DNA from: Labilibacter marinus | Lineage (GTDB): Bacteria > Bacteroidota > Bacteroidia > Bacteroidales > Marinilabiliaceae | Assembly: GCF_001659685.2 (NCBI RefSeq) | Contig: NZ_LXYE02000012.1 | Coordinates: 1 to 64,000, forward strand | DNA: 64,000 nucleotides | Reading direction: 5' to 3' | Part shown: one piece after another, positions 53,846-63,185 of the stretch | Numbering within the stretch: position 1 is the first letter of the stretch | Layout of the letters: each line of letters starts with the position of its first letter | The notes under the pieces: model-generated | Seen by the model: the letters and a program-made list of their open reading frames with translations, nothing else | What the model was told of the DNA's origin: nothing | Databases searched by the model: none | Made by a program: the position numbers and the translations under genes

Positions 53846-55411
53846 ATGAAGAAAGATATAGCGTTAAGGTTAACTCCAGAAGAGGCTTCGAGCGAGAAGT
53901 ATTATAAAGATATAGTAGCGAAAAAAATGAAGGTGCATCCTGATAAGATTACTTGCATAAGAGTTCGCAAAAGATCGATAGATGCTCGCCAACGTCAGGT
54001 AATGGTTCAGCTATATTTAGATGTGTATGCTAACGTTGCCGCTCCGGCACAAACCTTTGCTACTTTCGAATATCAAGATGTAAGTACTAAGCCTGAGGTG
54101 CTAGTGGTAGGTGCTGGTCCAGGAGGATTATTTGCTGCTTTACGTTTAATCGAGTTAGGATATAAACCTATCGTATTAGAACGAGGAAAGGATGTAAATG
54201 AGCGTAAAAAAGATTTGGCTCTCTTAAATAGAAACAATCCCGTTAATCCAGACTCGAATTATGCCTTTGGAGAAGGTGGAGCTGGTACTTTTTCAGATGG
54301 GAAATTATATACACGAAGTACAAAAAGAGGTGATTTTAAAAAAATGCTTAATGTGCTTCATTTTCATGGAGCTCAAGATGATATTTTAGTAGATTCTCAC
54401 CCTCATATAGGAACCGATCGCTTGCCGCAAGTGATTAAGAGTATAAGAGAATCCATTATAGCTGCTGGCGGTGAGGTTTTGTTTAATTCTACCGTTACAG
54501 ATATTGTTATTGAGAATCAGGAGGCCCAAGGAGTAGTGTTGAAAGATGGTACAACTATAAAAGCTAAAGCGATAATTTTGGCTACAGGACATTCGGCGCG
54601 TGATGTATATGCCATGCTTAAAAATAGGGCGGTTGAATTAGAAGCAAAAACCTGGGCTATGGGTGTACGAGTAGAGCATCCACAAGAACTTATTGATCAG
54701 ATTCAGTATAATTCGCCAGATGGAAGAGGAGAGTATTTACCAGCGGCATCTTATAATTTTTCTTGTCAGGTTCAAGAGCGTGGAGTTTACTCTTTTTGCA
54801 TGTGTCCTGGAGGTTTTATTGTTCCAGCTATGACTGGAGAGAATGAAATGGTAGTGAATGGAATGTCGCCATCCAAAAGAAATTCGCCTTTTGCCAATTC
54901 GGGTATGGTTGTCGAAATTCGTCCAGAGGATATTCCAGATGAATTTAAGCAGCATGGCGTTTTGGCTGGATTAGAATACCAAAAAGAAGTAGAGCGTTTA
55001 TGTTATATTAATGGAGGGAAAAATTTGATAGCTCCTGCTCAACGTTTAACCGATTTTGTTGAAGGAAAGTTGTCTTTTGATTTACCAGAAACATCTTATG
55101 TACCGGGTACTATTGCTTCTCCATTGCATTTTATATTGCCAGATCAGATTGCCGGTAGACTACAAGAAGGCTTTAAGCAGTTTGGGAAATGGGCCAACGG
55201 TTTTATCGATTCAGAGGCCATTATATTAGGAACCGAGTCACGCACTTCATCGCCTGTGCGTGTTCCGCGCGATCCGATGACTTTGGAGCACGTGCAAATA
55301 AAGGGATTATTCCCTTGTGGTGAAGGGGCAGGATATGCAGGAGGAATTGCATCCTCAGCCATAGATGGCGAAAAATGTGCGGATGCAGTTGATCGTATGT
55401 TTGGAAATTAA
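53846..55411 (+). CDS. NAD(P)/FAD-dependent oxidoreductase (COG2509-like)
   Basis: A 521-residue flavoprotein. A N-terminal roughly 85-residue domain rich in KxRxxS-type strands precedes the FAD fold VVGAGPGGLFAALRLIELG (about 92-110). Then come FGEGGAGTFSDGKLYTR, the second nucleotide segment IILATGHSARDVY and the C-terminal GEGAGYAGGIASSAIDG. This is the COG2509 'uncharacterised FAD-dependent dehydrogenase' layout; the substrate is unknown. Monocistronic. Confidence 0.85.
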   Translation: MKKDIALRLTPEEASSEKYYKDIVAKKMKVHPDKITCIRVRKRSIDARQRQVMVQLYLDVYANVAAPAQTFATFEYQDVSTKPEVLVVGAGPGGLFAALRLIELGYKPIVLERGKDVNERKKDLALLNRNNPVNPDSNYAFGEGGAGTFSDGKLYTRSTKRGDFKKMLNVLHFHGAQDDILVDSHPHIGTDRLPQVIKSIRESIIAAGGEVLFNSTVTDIVIENQEAQGVVLKDGTTIKAKAIILATGHSARDVYAMLKNRAVELEAKTWAMGVRVEHPQELIDQIQYNSPDGRGEYLPAASYNFSCQVQERGVYSFCMCPGGFIVPAMTGENEMVVNGMSPSKRNSPFANSGMVVEIRPEDIPDEFKQHGVLAGLEYQKEVERLCYINGGKNLIAPAQRLTDFVEGKLSFDLPETSYVPGTIASPLHFILPDQIAGRLQEGFKQFGKWANGFIDSEAIILGTESRTSSPVRVPRDPMTLEHVQIKGLFPCGEGAGYAGGIASSAIDGEKCADAVDRMFGN

Positions 55412-55437
55412 AAGCCAATAACTAACTGCTATTGGCT
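55409..55437 (-). terminator. Terminator of the SpoU methyltransferase gene
   Basis: AGCCAATA (55413-55420) and TATTGGCT (55430-55437) form a perfect stem; on the minus strand TTTTAATTT follows. It lies between two convergent stops. Confidence 0.6.
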
Positions 55438-55450
55438 AATTCCTGGCAGT

Positions 55451-56209
55451 TTATATTCTTCGTTTAAATTCAGATAGTGTTATGGCGGTTGCTGTGGATA
55501 CATTTAAAGATTCTGATTTATCCAGATTAGTTGAGAATGATGGGATGAGTAGTTTTGAATCAACGTACTGCTCTATGGCAGGAGAAATGCCTTTGCCTTC
55601 ATTACCCATAACAATAATTCCACTTGGACTTAATTTATTGGAGTAAATATCTTCACCATCTAAGAATGTACCATAAATAGGCACTTGTTGTTTTTGTTGT
55701 TCAATTAATAACTCCTCTATGTCTGTATAGTGAATGTTGACTCTAGCTATTGCTCCCATGGTCGCTTGAATAACTTTAGGATTATAAACGTCAACTGTAT
55801 TTTGCGAACAAACGATATTTTTTATTCCAAACCAGTCCGCTAGTCTTATGATTGTACCTAAATTCCCGGGGTCTTGAATATCGTCCAAGGCAATGCATAG
55901 ATCATTACTGAAGTTTATGTCTGCCAAATTCTTTTTAGGCATAGAACATAAAGCTATAATAGGTGGAGCTGTTTTGAGTTGGCTTATTTTTTTTAGATAC
56001 TGCTCTGTGGTGTGTGTAGTTGTAATTCCGGTTGGAATGATTTTGTTCCCATTCCAATTATCTCTAATAAAAACTTCAGAAATATTAAGCTTAGAATTAA
56101 TTAAGTCTAAAACTAACTTCTCTCCTTCAGCAATAAAAAGTTGATGTTGCTCCCTGTATTTTTTTTTATTGAGGGAGCTGATAAGCTTTATTTTATTTTG
56201 ATTGATCAT
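55451..56209 (-). CDS. TrmH/SpoU-family RNA 2'-O-methyltransferase
   Basis: A 252-residue SPOUT methyltransferase with an N-terminal RNA-binding L30e-like domain (about 1-95; KKKYREQHQLFIAEG) and a knotted SAM domain. The latter has motif 1 DDIQDPGNLGTIIRLADWFG, motif 2 VMGNEGKGIS and motif 3 LNVSTATAITLSEF. Targets are rRNA or tRNA riboses; the exact site is unknown. It is divergent from a TamA/BamA-like gene, an arrangement I recall from other Bacteroidota. Confidence 0.9.
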   Translation of the reverse strand: MINQNKIKLISSLNKKKYREQHQLFIAEGEKLVLDLINSKLNISEVFIRDNWNGNKIIPTGITTTHTTEQYLKKISQLKTAPPIIALCSMPKKNLADINFSNDLCIALDDIQDPGNLGTIIRLADWFGIKNIVCSQNTVDVYNPKVIQATMGAIARVNIHYTDIEELLIEQQKQQVPIYGTFLDGEDIYSNKLSPSGIIVMGNEGKGISPAIEQYVDSKLLIPSFSTNLDKSESLNVSTATAITLSEFKRRI

Positions 56210-56343
56210 TTTTTTTAGATAGTTGACGACAAATTTACTTTATTCCGATGTATTTAAATACTTTTGCGTAAAAATTAGCTTAAAGGAGCAAAGAATTTTA
56301 TCTTTCTACACAATTAAGCTCGTTATAGGAAAGTTAGAAGCCG

Positions 56344-58701
56344 TTGAAATTTCATATATATTATATAATCATCCTTGCCATACTGATTCATGGTTGTAGT
56401 GCAGTTAAAAATGTTCCCGAAGATGAGTATCTACTAAAAAAAGTAATCATCAAAGGGAAGCCAAACGAACTCTCGAGCACTAAACTTACGCCTTTTGTTA
56501 AGCAAAAGGAAAACCTGAAAATTTTAGGTGCTTTAAAATTTCAATTGGGGTTATACAATTTAGCAGGAAAAGATACTTCAAAGAATTTAAATAAGTGGTT
56601 AAGAAGAATAGGTGAAGCACCAGTTTTGTACGATGCTAGTTTAGCGGAACAATCAACTGATTTATTAAAAACATACCTTGAAAACAAGGGTTATTTCCAC
56701 GCAAGTGTATCCGATACTTTACTATATGTATCTAAAAAGAAAGTAAAAGTAATATATGATATTGCTGAGGGTGAAAGATTTCGCTTAAGTAATGTCGGTT
56801 TTAGGGCAGAGGATCCTGTATTAGAGAAAATTGTTTTAGAGGATGAGAATGAGAGTTTGCTAAAAGAAGGAAAACCTTTTGATGTTAATATGCACGACAA
56901 GGAAAGGGAAAGGATTACTTCTAGTTTACGAAATAAGGGTTTTTACAGCTTTTCAAAGGAGTTTGTATATTTTAAGGCAGATAGTTCTATTGGTAATTTT
57001 CAGGTTAATGATTCTATCATCATTAAAAATGCTAAGAAAAACCTTTCCCGTAATAAGGATACTACTTTTGTCCATTCGAAATATCGTATTAAGGATGTAT
57101 TTTATAGAATGGGGTACGATACTCATAGGGCAATTACCGAGAAAGAAGATTATTTTAATCAATTTGATACCTTGATAATCAATGATACTCATTTTTTGTA
57201 TTTGGATGAAATTGAGGTTAATCCAGAAGTGTTGTATAGCTCAAGTCATATACAACCTGGACAATTGTACCAAGAGGAGTTGGTGGATCGTACTCAGGCT
57301 CTACTCTCTAGTTTAAAATTATATAGATATGTTAATATCCGATTTGTAGAAACAGAAGCTCCAGATTCAGAATCGTCCAGTGAAGGTGATAAATGGTTAG
57401 ATTGCCAAATTCAATTAGTTCCGGCCAAGTATCAGTCTTATTCGGTGGATGTTGAAGGAACGAATTCTTCAGGAAACTTTGGTGCTGGGGGTAATTTTAA
57501 ATACGGTCATAAAAATATCTTTAAAGGTGCAGAGGAGTTTGCTTTTCGTTTTGGTGGATCATGGCAAAGTCAGTACGATAGAGACAAAGACCTATTTAGT
57601 ACAATTGAATTAGGAACAGAGGTGAGCATTGTTTTTCCTAAATTCTGGATGCCATTTAAAGTAGAAAGATTCCGTCAAAGATATAACCCTAAAACATCAT
57701 TGTCGGTTGCGTATAATTATCAACAAAGACCTGATTATACCAGAACAATAGCTAATGCAAAAATTAGTTATTTATGGAGATCTAATCAAAAAGTATCCCA
57801 CATTTTTACTCCTTTAGGTATTAATTTCGTAACTATCCCTAAGGTAGATAGTTTGTTTTGGTCTGAAATAGAAAATACTTATTTACGCTATTCATATGAG
57901 GATCACTTAATATCAAGCACCTCTTATTCTTATGTTTATAATGAGCAGGAACTTAATAAGCGTAAAAATTTCTGGTACTTTAATTGGACTATAGAGGAGG
58001 CAGGAAATTTTCTAAACCTATATGCAAAGGCAATTGGAAAGGATGTGGAGGTTGAAAATGATGATGGTAGCTCGGTTAGTTATAAGGAAGTGTTTGGGGT
58101 TAGATATGCGCAGTATATTCAAAGTGATATTGATGTAAGGTATCACCATTACTTAAACCAAATCAATAGTTTTGCTTACCGATTTTATTTAGGTGTAGGT
58201 TATCCTTACGGTAACTTGGATGTATTGCCGTTCGAAAAAAGATATATTTCGGGAGGGGCTAATAGTATTCGTGCTTGGCCCGTGAGAGGTTTAGGTCCAG
58301 GTTCTTTTTACGATCCTCAAGCAAGTTATTACAACCAAACTGGGGATATTAAAATTGAATGGAATGCAGAGTATCGATTTAAACTTTTTTGGCTGTTAGA
58401 AGGAGCTTTGTTTTTGGATGTAGGTAATATATATACCATTAGAGAGGATATTAGTCCAGATGAAAGTGCTTTATTTAAGTTTAAGGATTTTGGAGATAAA
58501 TTGGCTGTTGGTACTGGTGTTGGTGTTAGGTTTGATGTTAGTTATTTTATTTTCAGACTTGATACAGGTATGAAATTAAGAGATCCTATTGATTATCCGG
58601 TTGGAGATAATGGTAGAAGGCCAAATAAATGGCTGATAGGTAATCGGTCATATACTTGGGATGATTTTGCATTTAATTTTGCCATTGGTTATCCGTTCTA
58701 A
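56344..58701 (+). CDS. BamA/TamA-family outer-membrane assembly lipoprotein
   Basis: A 785-residue Omp85 protein. It starts with TTG at 56344, which yields a lipoprotein signal with lipobox IHGC (Cys18) followed by VPEDEYLL. POTRA-like repeats occupy about 25-330 (YLENKGYFHASV, RNKGFYSFSKEF, LDEIEVNP). The C-terminal 16-strand-type barrel contains SGGANSIRAWPVRGLGPG, the Omp85 motif region, and ends FAIGYPF. Lipid-anchored TamA-like forms without a TamB partner nearby are typical of this phylum. It probably assists insertion of outer-membrane proteins. Confidence 0.88.
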   Translation: MKFHIYYIIILAILIHGCSAVKNVPEDEYLLKKVIIKGKPNELSSTKLTPFVKQKENLKILGALKFQLGLYNLAGKDTSKNLNKWLRRIGEAPVLYDASLAEQSTDLLKTYLENKGYFHASVSDTLLYVSKKKVKVIYDIAEGERFRLSNVGFRAEDPVLEKIVLEDENESLLKEGKPFDVNMHDKERERITSSLRNKGFYSFSKEFVYFKADSSIGNFQVNDSIIIKNAKKNLSRNKDTTFVHSKYRIKDVFYRMGYDTHRAITEKEDYFNQFDTLIINDTHFLYLDEIEVNPEVLYSSSHIQPGQLYQEELVDRTQALLSSLKLYRYVNIRFVETEAPDSESSSEGDKWLDCQIQLVPAKYQSYSVDVEGTNSSGNFGAGGNFKYGHKNIFKGAEEFAFRFGGSWQSQYDRDKDLFSTIELGTEVSIVFPKFWMPFKVERFRQRYNPKTSLSVAYNYQQRPDYTRTIANAKISYLWRSNQKVSHIFTPLGINFVTIPKVDSLFWSEIENTYLRYSYEDHLISSTSYSYVYNEQELNKRKNFWYFNWTIEEAGNFLNLYAKAIGKDVEVENDDGSSVSYKEVFGVRYAQYIQSDIDVRYHHYLNQINSFAYRFYLGVGYPYGNLDVLPFEKRYISGGANSIRAWPVRGLGPGSFYDPQASYYNQTGDIKIEWNAEYRFKLFWLLEGALFLDVGNIYTIREDISPDESALFKFKDFGDKLAVGTGVGVRFDVSYFIFRLDTGMKLRDPIDYPVGDNGRRPNKWLIGNRSYTWDDFAFNFAIGYPF

Positions 58702-58990
58702 AAACCGCTATCGTTTAGCTGGTTTTAAGCGAATGAAGCTAGAGTAAAAAACTAACAATTATCATGTTTAGATATAAAACCCTTTTGATTTTGCGCTTAT
58801 AAATTGGTTTTATTTTGTACTTTTGCGCAATAATTTTAAAATAAGTCATTGAAAGATGAGTTGATTTAAAATTGCAAGGTGAAGTTTATCAAAGACTTTG
58901 GTGCCTTATTGGAATTGAAATAGTATATTTTTAATAAATATTACCTGTTAACTATGACAGGAGGTCTCTAAATTTTAAATAATAGACGCA
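58702..58990. other. 289-base intergenic region with the aldolase promoter and leader
   Basis: The promoter box is at 58818-58825 and the leader of about 160 bases carries AGGAGGT at 58959-58965. That SD-like run is 25 bases from the start codon, too far for normal SD use, and is partly paired in a small hairpin (CCTGT 58944-58948 with ACAGG 58957-58961). Nothing else seen. Confidence 0.5.
58818..58825 (+). promoter_or_regulatory. -7 promoter box (TACTTTTG) of the aldolase gene
   Basis: TACTTTTG fits TAnnTTTG and is followed by GCGC, as in several other strong-looking promoters here. Confidence 0.55.
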
Positions 58991-60067
58991 ATGAAAAAAG
59001 TTTTGGATGTTGTTAAGCCAGGTGTAGTAACTGGTGACGACGTAAGCAAGTTATTCCAAGTTGCTAAGGAGAATGGTTTTGCATTACCAGCTGTAAACGT
59101 TGTTGGTACTGATTCTATCAACGGAGTTATTGAAGCTGCAAAAGTAGTTAATTCTCCAGTAATCATCCAGTTGTCAAACGGTGGTGCTGCATTTTACGCA
59201 GGTAAAGGTATCGGTCTAGAAGGACAACAAGGACAAGTTTTAGGAGCTGTTTCTGCTGCTAAGCACGTTCACATGGTAGCTGAGGCTTATGGTGTGCCAG
59301 TAATTTTACATACTGACCATGCTGCTAAAAAATTACTTCCTTGGATCGACGGACTTTTAGATGCAGGTGAAAAGCATTTCGAAGAAACTGGAAAGCCTCT
59401 TTTCAGCTCACACATGCTTGACCTTTCAGAGGAGCCTTTAGAGGAAAACCTTGAAATCTGTAAGCAGTACTTCGAGAGAATGAACAAAATCGGTATGACT
59501 ATCGAGATTGAGTTAGGTATCACAGGTGGTGAGGAAGATGGTGTTGACAACTCTGAAGTTGATAACGCTCTTCTTTATACTCAGCCAGAAGAAGTAAATC
59601 AAGCTTATGAAGTATTAAGTCAAGTTGGACCTAACTTCACTATTGCTGCTTCGTTTGGTAACGTACACGGTGTATATAAGCCTGGTAACGTTGTTTTAAC
59701 TCCAAAAATTCTTGATAACTCACAAAAGTTCATCGCTGAGAAGCATGGTTTGGGTTCTAACCCTGTAAACTTTGTATTCCACGGTGGATCAGGTTCTACT
59801 TTAGAAGAAATTCGTGAGTCAATCAGTTACGGTGCTATCAAAATGAACATTGATACTGATACACAATGGGCTACTTGGGATGGTATCCGTGTTTTTGAAG
59901 CTGAAAATCGCGATTACTTACAAGGGCAAATCGGTAACCCAGATGGTGACGATAAGCCAAATAAGAAATATTATGACCCTCGCGTTTGGTTACGTAAAGG
60001 TCAAGTTTCTTTAGTAGAGAGATTGAAAGTTGCATTTAGCGACCTAAACTGTATTGATGTACTATAG
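58991..60067 (+). CDS. fbaA: Class II fructose-bisphosphate aldolase
   Basis: Zinc-dependent aldolase of 358 residues interconverting fructose-1,6-bisphosphate with dihydroxyacetone phosphate and glyceraldehyde-3-phosphate. Seen: FALPAVNVVGTDSINGVIEAA, the catalytic Asp and zinc His in LHTDHAAKKLLPW, EIELGITGGEEDGVDN, VHGVYKPGN with a zinc His, and FHGGSGSTLEEI. Length and inserts are those of the class IIA, E. coli FbaA type. Codon choice is noticeably more C-ending than in neighbours, consistent with high expression. Confidence 0.95.
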   Translation: MKKVLDVVKPGVVTGDDVSKLFQVAKENGFALPAVNVVGTDSINGVIEAAKVVNSPVIIQLSNGGAAFYAGKGIGLEGQQGQVLGAVSAAKHVHMVAEAYGVPVILHTDHAAKKLLPWIDGLLDAGEKHFEETGKPLFSSHMLDLSEEPLEENLEICKQYFERMNKIGMTIEIELGITGGEEDGVDNSEVDNALLYTQPEEVNQAYEVLSQVGPNFTIAASFGNVHGVYKPGNVVLTPKILDNSQKFIAEKHGLGSNPVNFVFHGGSGSTLEEIRESISYGAIKMNIDTDTQWATWDGIRVFEAENRDYLQGQIGNPDGDDKPNKKYYDPRVWLRKGQVSLVERLKVAFSDLNCIDVL

Positions 60068-60091
60068 TACAAATCAATAATAATATATAAC

Positions 60092-60126
60092 GAAGCCCTC
60101 ATCATTTAGATGGGGGCTTTGTTTTT
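60092..60126 (+). terminator. Rho-independent terminator of fbaA
   Basis: AAGCCCTCATC (60093-60103), loop ATTTA, GATGGGGGCTT (60109-60119) with one G-U pair, then T-rich sequence. Confidence 0.85.
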
Positions 60127-60184
60127 ATGCCTTTTTTTTGTTTTTTAGCCCCGAATTTTATTGATAGTATTATTATAAGCTCAA

Positions 60185-61570
60185 ATGGGAGATCAGAATA
60201 GAGATTTATTTACAAGTAAGTTTGGAGTAATTGCTGCAGCGGCAGGTTCAGCAGTCGGGTTGGGTAATATTTGGAAGTTTCCATATATCGCTGGAGAGTA
60301 CGGTGGAGGTGCATTTTTATTTGTATATCTTGGTTTTATTATTGTAATAGGTTTGCCTATTATGATTTCGGAGTTTATGATAGGAAGAAAAGCGCAAAAA
60401 AATGCTTTTGGTTCTTTTAAGGCTTTAGCTCCTAATTCTTCTTGGAGAATAACTGGATTATTTGGAGTGATTGCGGCTTATTTAATTTTATCGTTTTATG
60501 GTGTTGTGGCTGGTTGGTCCTTTCATTATGCAGCCGAATCTTGTTTAGGAAATCTGGTGGATAAAACACCTCAGGAATTTGAAAGCTTATTTGTATCCTT
60601 TATCGAAAAACCTATACTGCCCGTTGTTTGGCAATCTATATTTATGATTGTTACGGCTGGTATAGTATTACTAGGTGTGCAAAAAGGAATTGAAAAATAT
60701 TCTAAAATATTAATGCCATTGCTGGTTATAATTTTACTTGTTTTGGTAGTGCGATCAGTAACCTTGCCTGGCGCGGAGAAAGGGCTAGCATTTTTATTTA
60801 AGCCTGATTTTTCTAAATTCACTATGGATGGTGTTTTAAATGCATTGGGGCATGCCTTCTTTTCTTTAAGTTTAGGAATGGGTACCTTAATTACTTACGG
60901 TTCTTACGTGAAAAAATCTAATAACATTGGTAGGACTGCATTTCAGGTATCCATGGCCGATACTTTAATTGCAATTTTAGCGGCTATTGTAATTATGCCT
61001 GCCGTTTTTGCCTTCGATATTGCGCCTGGAAAAGGTCCAGGTCTTGTGTTTATAACCTTACCAAATGTATTTCAGCAGATGCCTGGAGGGCAGTTTTTCT
61101 CAGTGTTGTTTTTCGTACTTTTAGGTGTTGCGGCATTAACATCTTCTATCTCCATTCTAGAAGTTATTGTCACTTTCTTTGTAGAGGAGTTTAAGATGAA
61201 GCGTAAGACAGCTACGCTTATTGCAGGCAGTACGACTGCTTTAGTTGGTGTGTTTTGTTCTTTATCTATGGGTGTATTAAATACTTCAGTGTTTATGGGT
61301 AAAAACCTTTTTGATACACTCGATTTTTTCGCATCCAATGTATTTTTACCATTAGGAGGGTTGTTAATTGCGTTGTTTGTTGGTTGGTACTTTGGTAAGC
61401 AACGAACAGAAGAAGAGTTGTCGAGTGGTGGTCGATTCAAAGTTAACTATATTAATGTGTTGTTTGTTTCGCTTAGATATATTGCCCCAATTGCTATTTT
61501 TATAGTATTGGTTTATGGTATAGTTGAAAACTTAGAGATTTATTTAGAGTTGGATATCATGCCGTGGTAA
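60185..61570 (+). CDS. Sodium-dependent neurotransmitter-symporter-family (SNF) transporter
   Basis: A 461-residue LeuT-fold transporter with about 11-12 hydrophobic segments. TM1 contains the unwound Na+/substrate site AGSAVGLGNIWKFPY; TM2 begins GGAFLFVYLG; TM6 has the SLSLGMGTLITYGSYVKKS segment; TM8 ALTSSISILE contributes sodium ligands. Bacterial members carry amino acids or related compounds with Na+. Monocistronic, after the aldolase terminator. Confidence 0.92.
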   Translation: MGDQNRDLFTSKFGVIAAAAGSAVGLGNIWKFPYIAGEYGGGAFLFVYLGFIIVIGLPIMISEFMIGRKAQKNAFGSFKALAPNSSWRITGLFGVIAAYLILSFYGVVAGWSFHYAAESCLGNLVDKTPQEFESLFVSFIEKPILPVVWQSIFMIVTAGIVLLGVQKGIEKYSKILMPLLVIILLVLVVRSVTLPGAEKGLAFLFKPDFSKFTMDGVLNALGHAFFSLSLGMGTLITYGSYVKKSNNIGRTAFQVSMADTLIAILAAIVIMPAVFAFDIAPGKGPGLVFITLPNVFQQMPGGQFFSVLFFVLLGVAALTSSISILEVIVTFFVEEFKMKRKTATLIAGSTTALVGVFCSLSMGVLNTSVFMGKNLFDTLDFFASNVFLPLGGLLIALFVGWYFGKQRTEEELSSGGRFKVNYINVLFVSLRYIAPIAIFIVLVYGIVENLEIYLELDIMPW

Positions 61571-61670
61571 TGTGTTTTTTTAAACTCAACCCTACTTTTT
61601 CTTAATTAAAATACTTTTATTCATTCCATATAAATACTAAATTAGGTATGTCAAACATAATACCTAATTT

Positions 61671-62720
61671 ATGTGGAAAAATTTCTTCCTTTATACCCGT
61701 AGTGAACAGAAAGGGATTGTTGTCCTTTTAATACTGATTTTTGTATTGCTAATGGTACGGTTTACGATGCCTTATTGGACCTGGTATTTTGTAACAACAA
61801 CTACGGATGATGAATTTATTACTCGAGTAAAGTCTTTAAATGATAAATTAGTTTCCGAAAATACAGATGTAATTAAAGATACCTTGTTTTTCTTCAATCC
61901 AAATCAAGTGGGAGAGGGAGAGCTTGTTCTTTTAGGCTTTTCTAATTATCAACTTAAATCCTTTATGGGGTATAGAGAGAAGATAGGAGACTTCAAGACG
62001 AAATCGGATTTATTAAAAGTTTACGGGATGGATTCAACACTTTATTTGAGAGTTGAGCCATATATTAATATTCCTACTAAATCGAAGCGTATTGATCGTA
62101 ATGTAACTAAAGAAATACATTGGGTTAATTTTAACAAAGTAGGGGATGGGTTTTGGTCTGAGCAAATTAGTTCTGCTGTTATTCGTAAAGAGGCTAAAGA
62201 GTTTATAACTAATTATTATATCAAAAAATCATTACCTCTATACAAAGTGGAAGAATATTCCGATACTCAACTACTAGGGTGGCTTCGTAAAAATGGAAGT
62301 AAGAAATATGAGGAAAAGCAAAGGGCTAAGTTGCTTATTGAATTGAATACTGCTGCTGTTGATGATTTAAAACGCTTACCAGGTATTGGTGATAAACTGG
62401 CAAATAGAATAATAAAGTTCAGGAATGCTTTGGGTGGTTTTCTTAATAAGGAGCAATTTGCGGAGGTTTACGGTATATCGGATGAATTATTTAAGCAGTT
62501 AGAGTCGAGCTTAACAGTGAATGGAGCTTTGGTAATAAAGCTGGATATAAGAAATATGAATTTATCGTTAATTTCGAAACATCCATATATCAATTATAAG
62601 CAAGCAAAAGAATTAAAAAACCTGTACAGAAAGAATGAAAATGTAAATGAAACCATGGTGCTAAGTCTGGGATCTATAAAAGAGTATGATTGGAGCAGGG
62701 TTAAGCCTTATCTGAAGTGA
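61671..62720 (+). CDS. Membrane-anchored helix-hairpin-helix protein (ComEA-like)
   Basis: A 349-residue protein with one N-terminal membrane helix (about 17-36) and several helix-hairpin-helix units. The clearest is IELNTAAVDDLKRLPGIG with DKLANRIIKFRNALGGF (about 222-258), typical of ComEA-type DNA-binding domains. A weaker unit lies near 75-115 (LLGFSNYQLKSFMGYREKIGDF) and a third near the C-terminus. It may bind DNA at the membrane; no competence genes are adjacent. Monocistronic. Confidence 0.82.
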   Translation: MWKNFFLYTRSEQKGIVVLLILIFVLLMVRFTMPYWTWYFVTTTTDDEFITRVKSLNDKLVSENTDVIKDTLFFFNPNQVGEGELVLLGFSNYQLKSFMGYREKIGDFKTKSDLLKVYGMDSTLYLRVEPYINIPTKSKRIDRNVTKEIHWVNFNKVGDGFWSEQISSAVIRKEAKEFITNYYIKKSLPLYKVEEYSDTQLLGWLRKNGSKKYEEKQRAKLLIELNTAAVDDLKRLPGIGDKLANRIIKFRNALGGFLNKEQFAEVYGISDELFKQLESSLTVNGALVIKLDIRNMNLSLISKHPYINYKQAKELKNLYRKNENVNETMVLSLGSIKEYDWSRVKPYLK

Positions 62721-62920
62721 ATGGTTAAGTCTTGTTTATAAGTGTTTTTGAGTGGGTTGAGAAAAAAAATAAACGATTATTTGTTGCTATCGATAATCTT
62801 TAGTTTCTTTGTACCCGCAAATAATTAAGGTGTTACCGTTTTAGTCTTTGGAATGTTTTGATTATTTGATGGTTAGTAAATGAATTTGTACGCAAATAAA
62901 AAAAATAAAAAGAGAAAATT

Positions 62921-63115
62921 ATGATTGTTATTCCAATTAAAGAAGGCGAGAACATTGAGAGAGCATTGAAGAAATTCAAAAGAAAATTCGAAAAGACTGG
63001 TGCTATGCGCGAGTTACGTTCACGTCAGGCTTTTACAAAGCCTTCTATTGAAAGAAGAGAGGAAGTAAAGAAGGCTATCTACGTTCAGCAATTACAGCAA
63101 AACGAAGAAATGTAG
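62921..63115 (+). CDS. rpsU: 30S ribosomal protein S21
   Basis: A 64-residue bS21 with VIPIKEGENIERALKKFKRKFEKTG and the basic RELRSRQAFTKPSIERR tail. In Bacteroidota bS21 helps occlude the anti-SD end of 16S rRNA. The leader (from about 62800) is long, and directly upstream of the ATG it reads AAAAAGAGAAAATT, without a strong SD. xerC starts 70 bases later, the usual order in this phylum. Confidence 0.95.
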   Translation: MIVIPIKEGENIERALKKFKRKFEKTGAMRELRSRQAFTKPSIERREEVKKAIYVQQLQQNEEM

Positions 63116-63185
63116 GCTTTGTCTAGGTCGTTTTACTGTAATTTTTGTATATTCGTTTTTACGGAAAAGTAAGATGTGACCTTGG

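Noticed and set aside
54386-55418. Minus-strand frames inside the FAD oxidoreductase gene
   Set aside because: Antisense shadows of a complete conserved flavoprotein.
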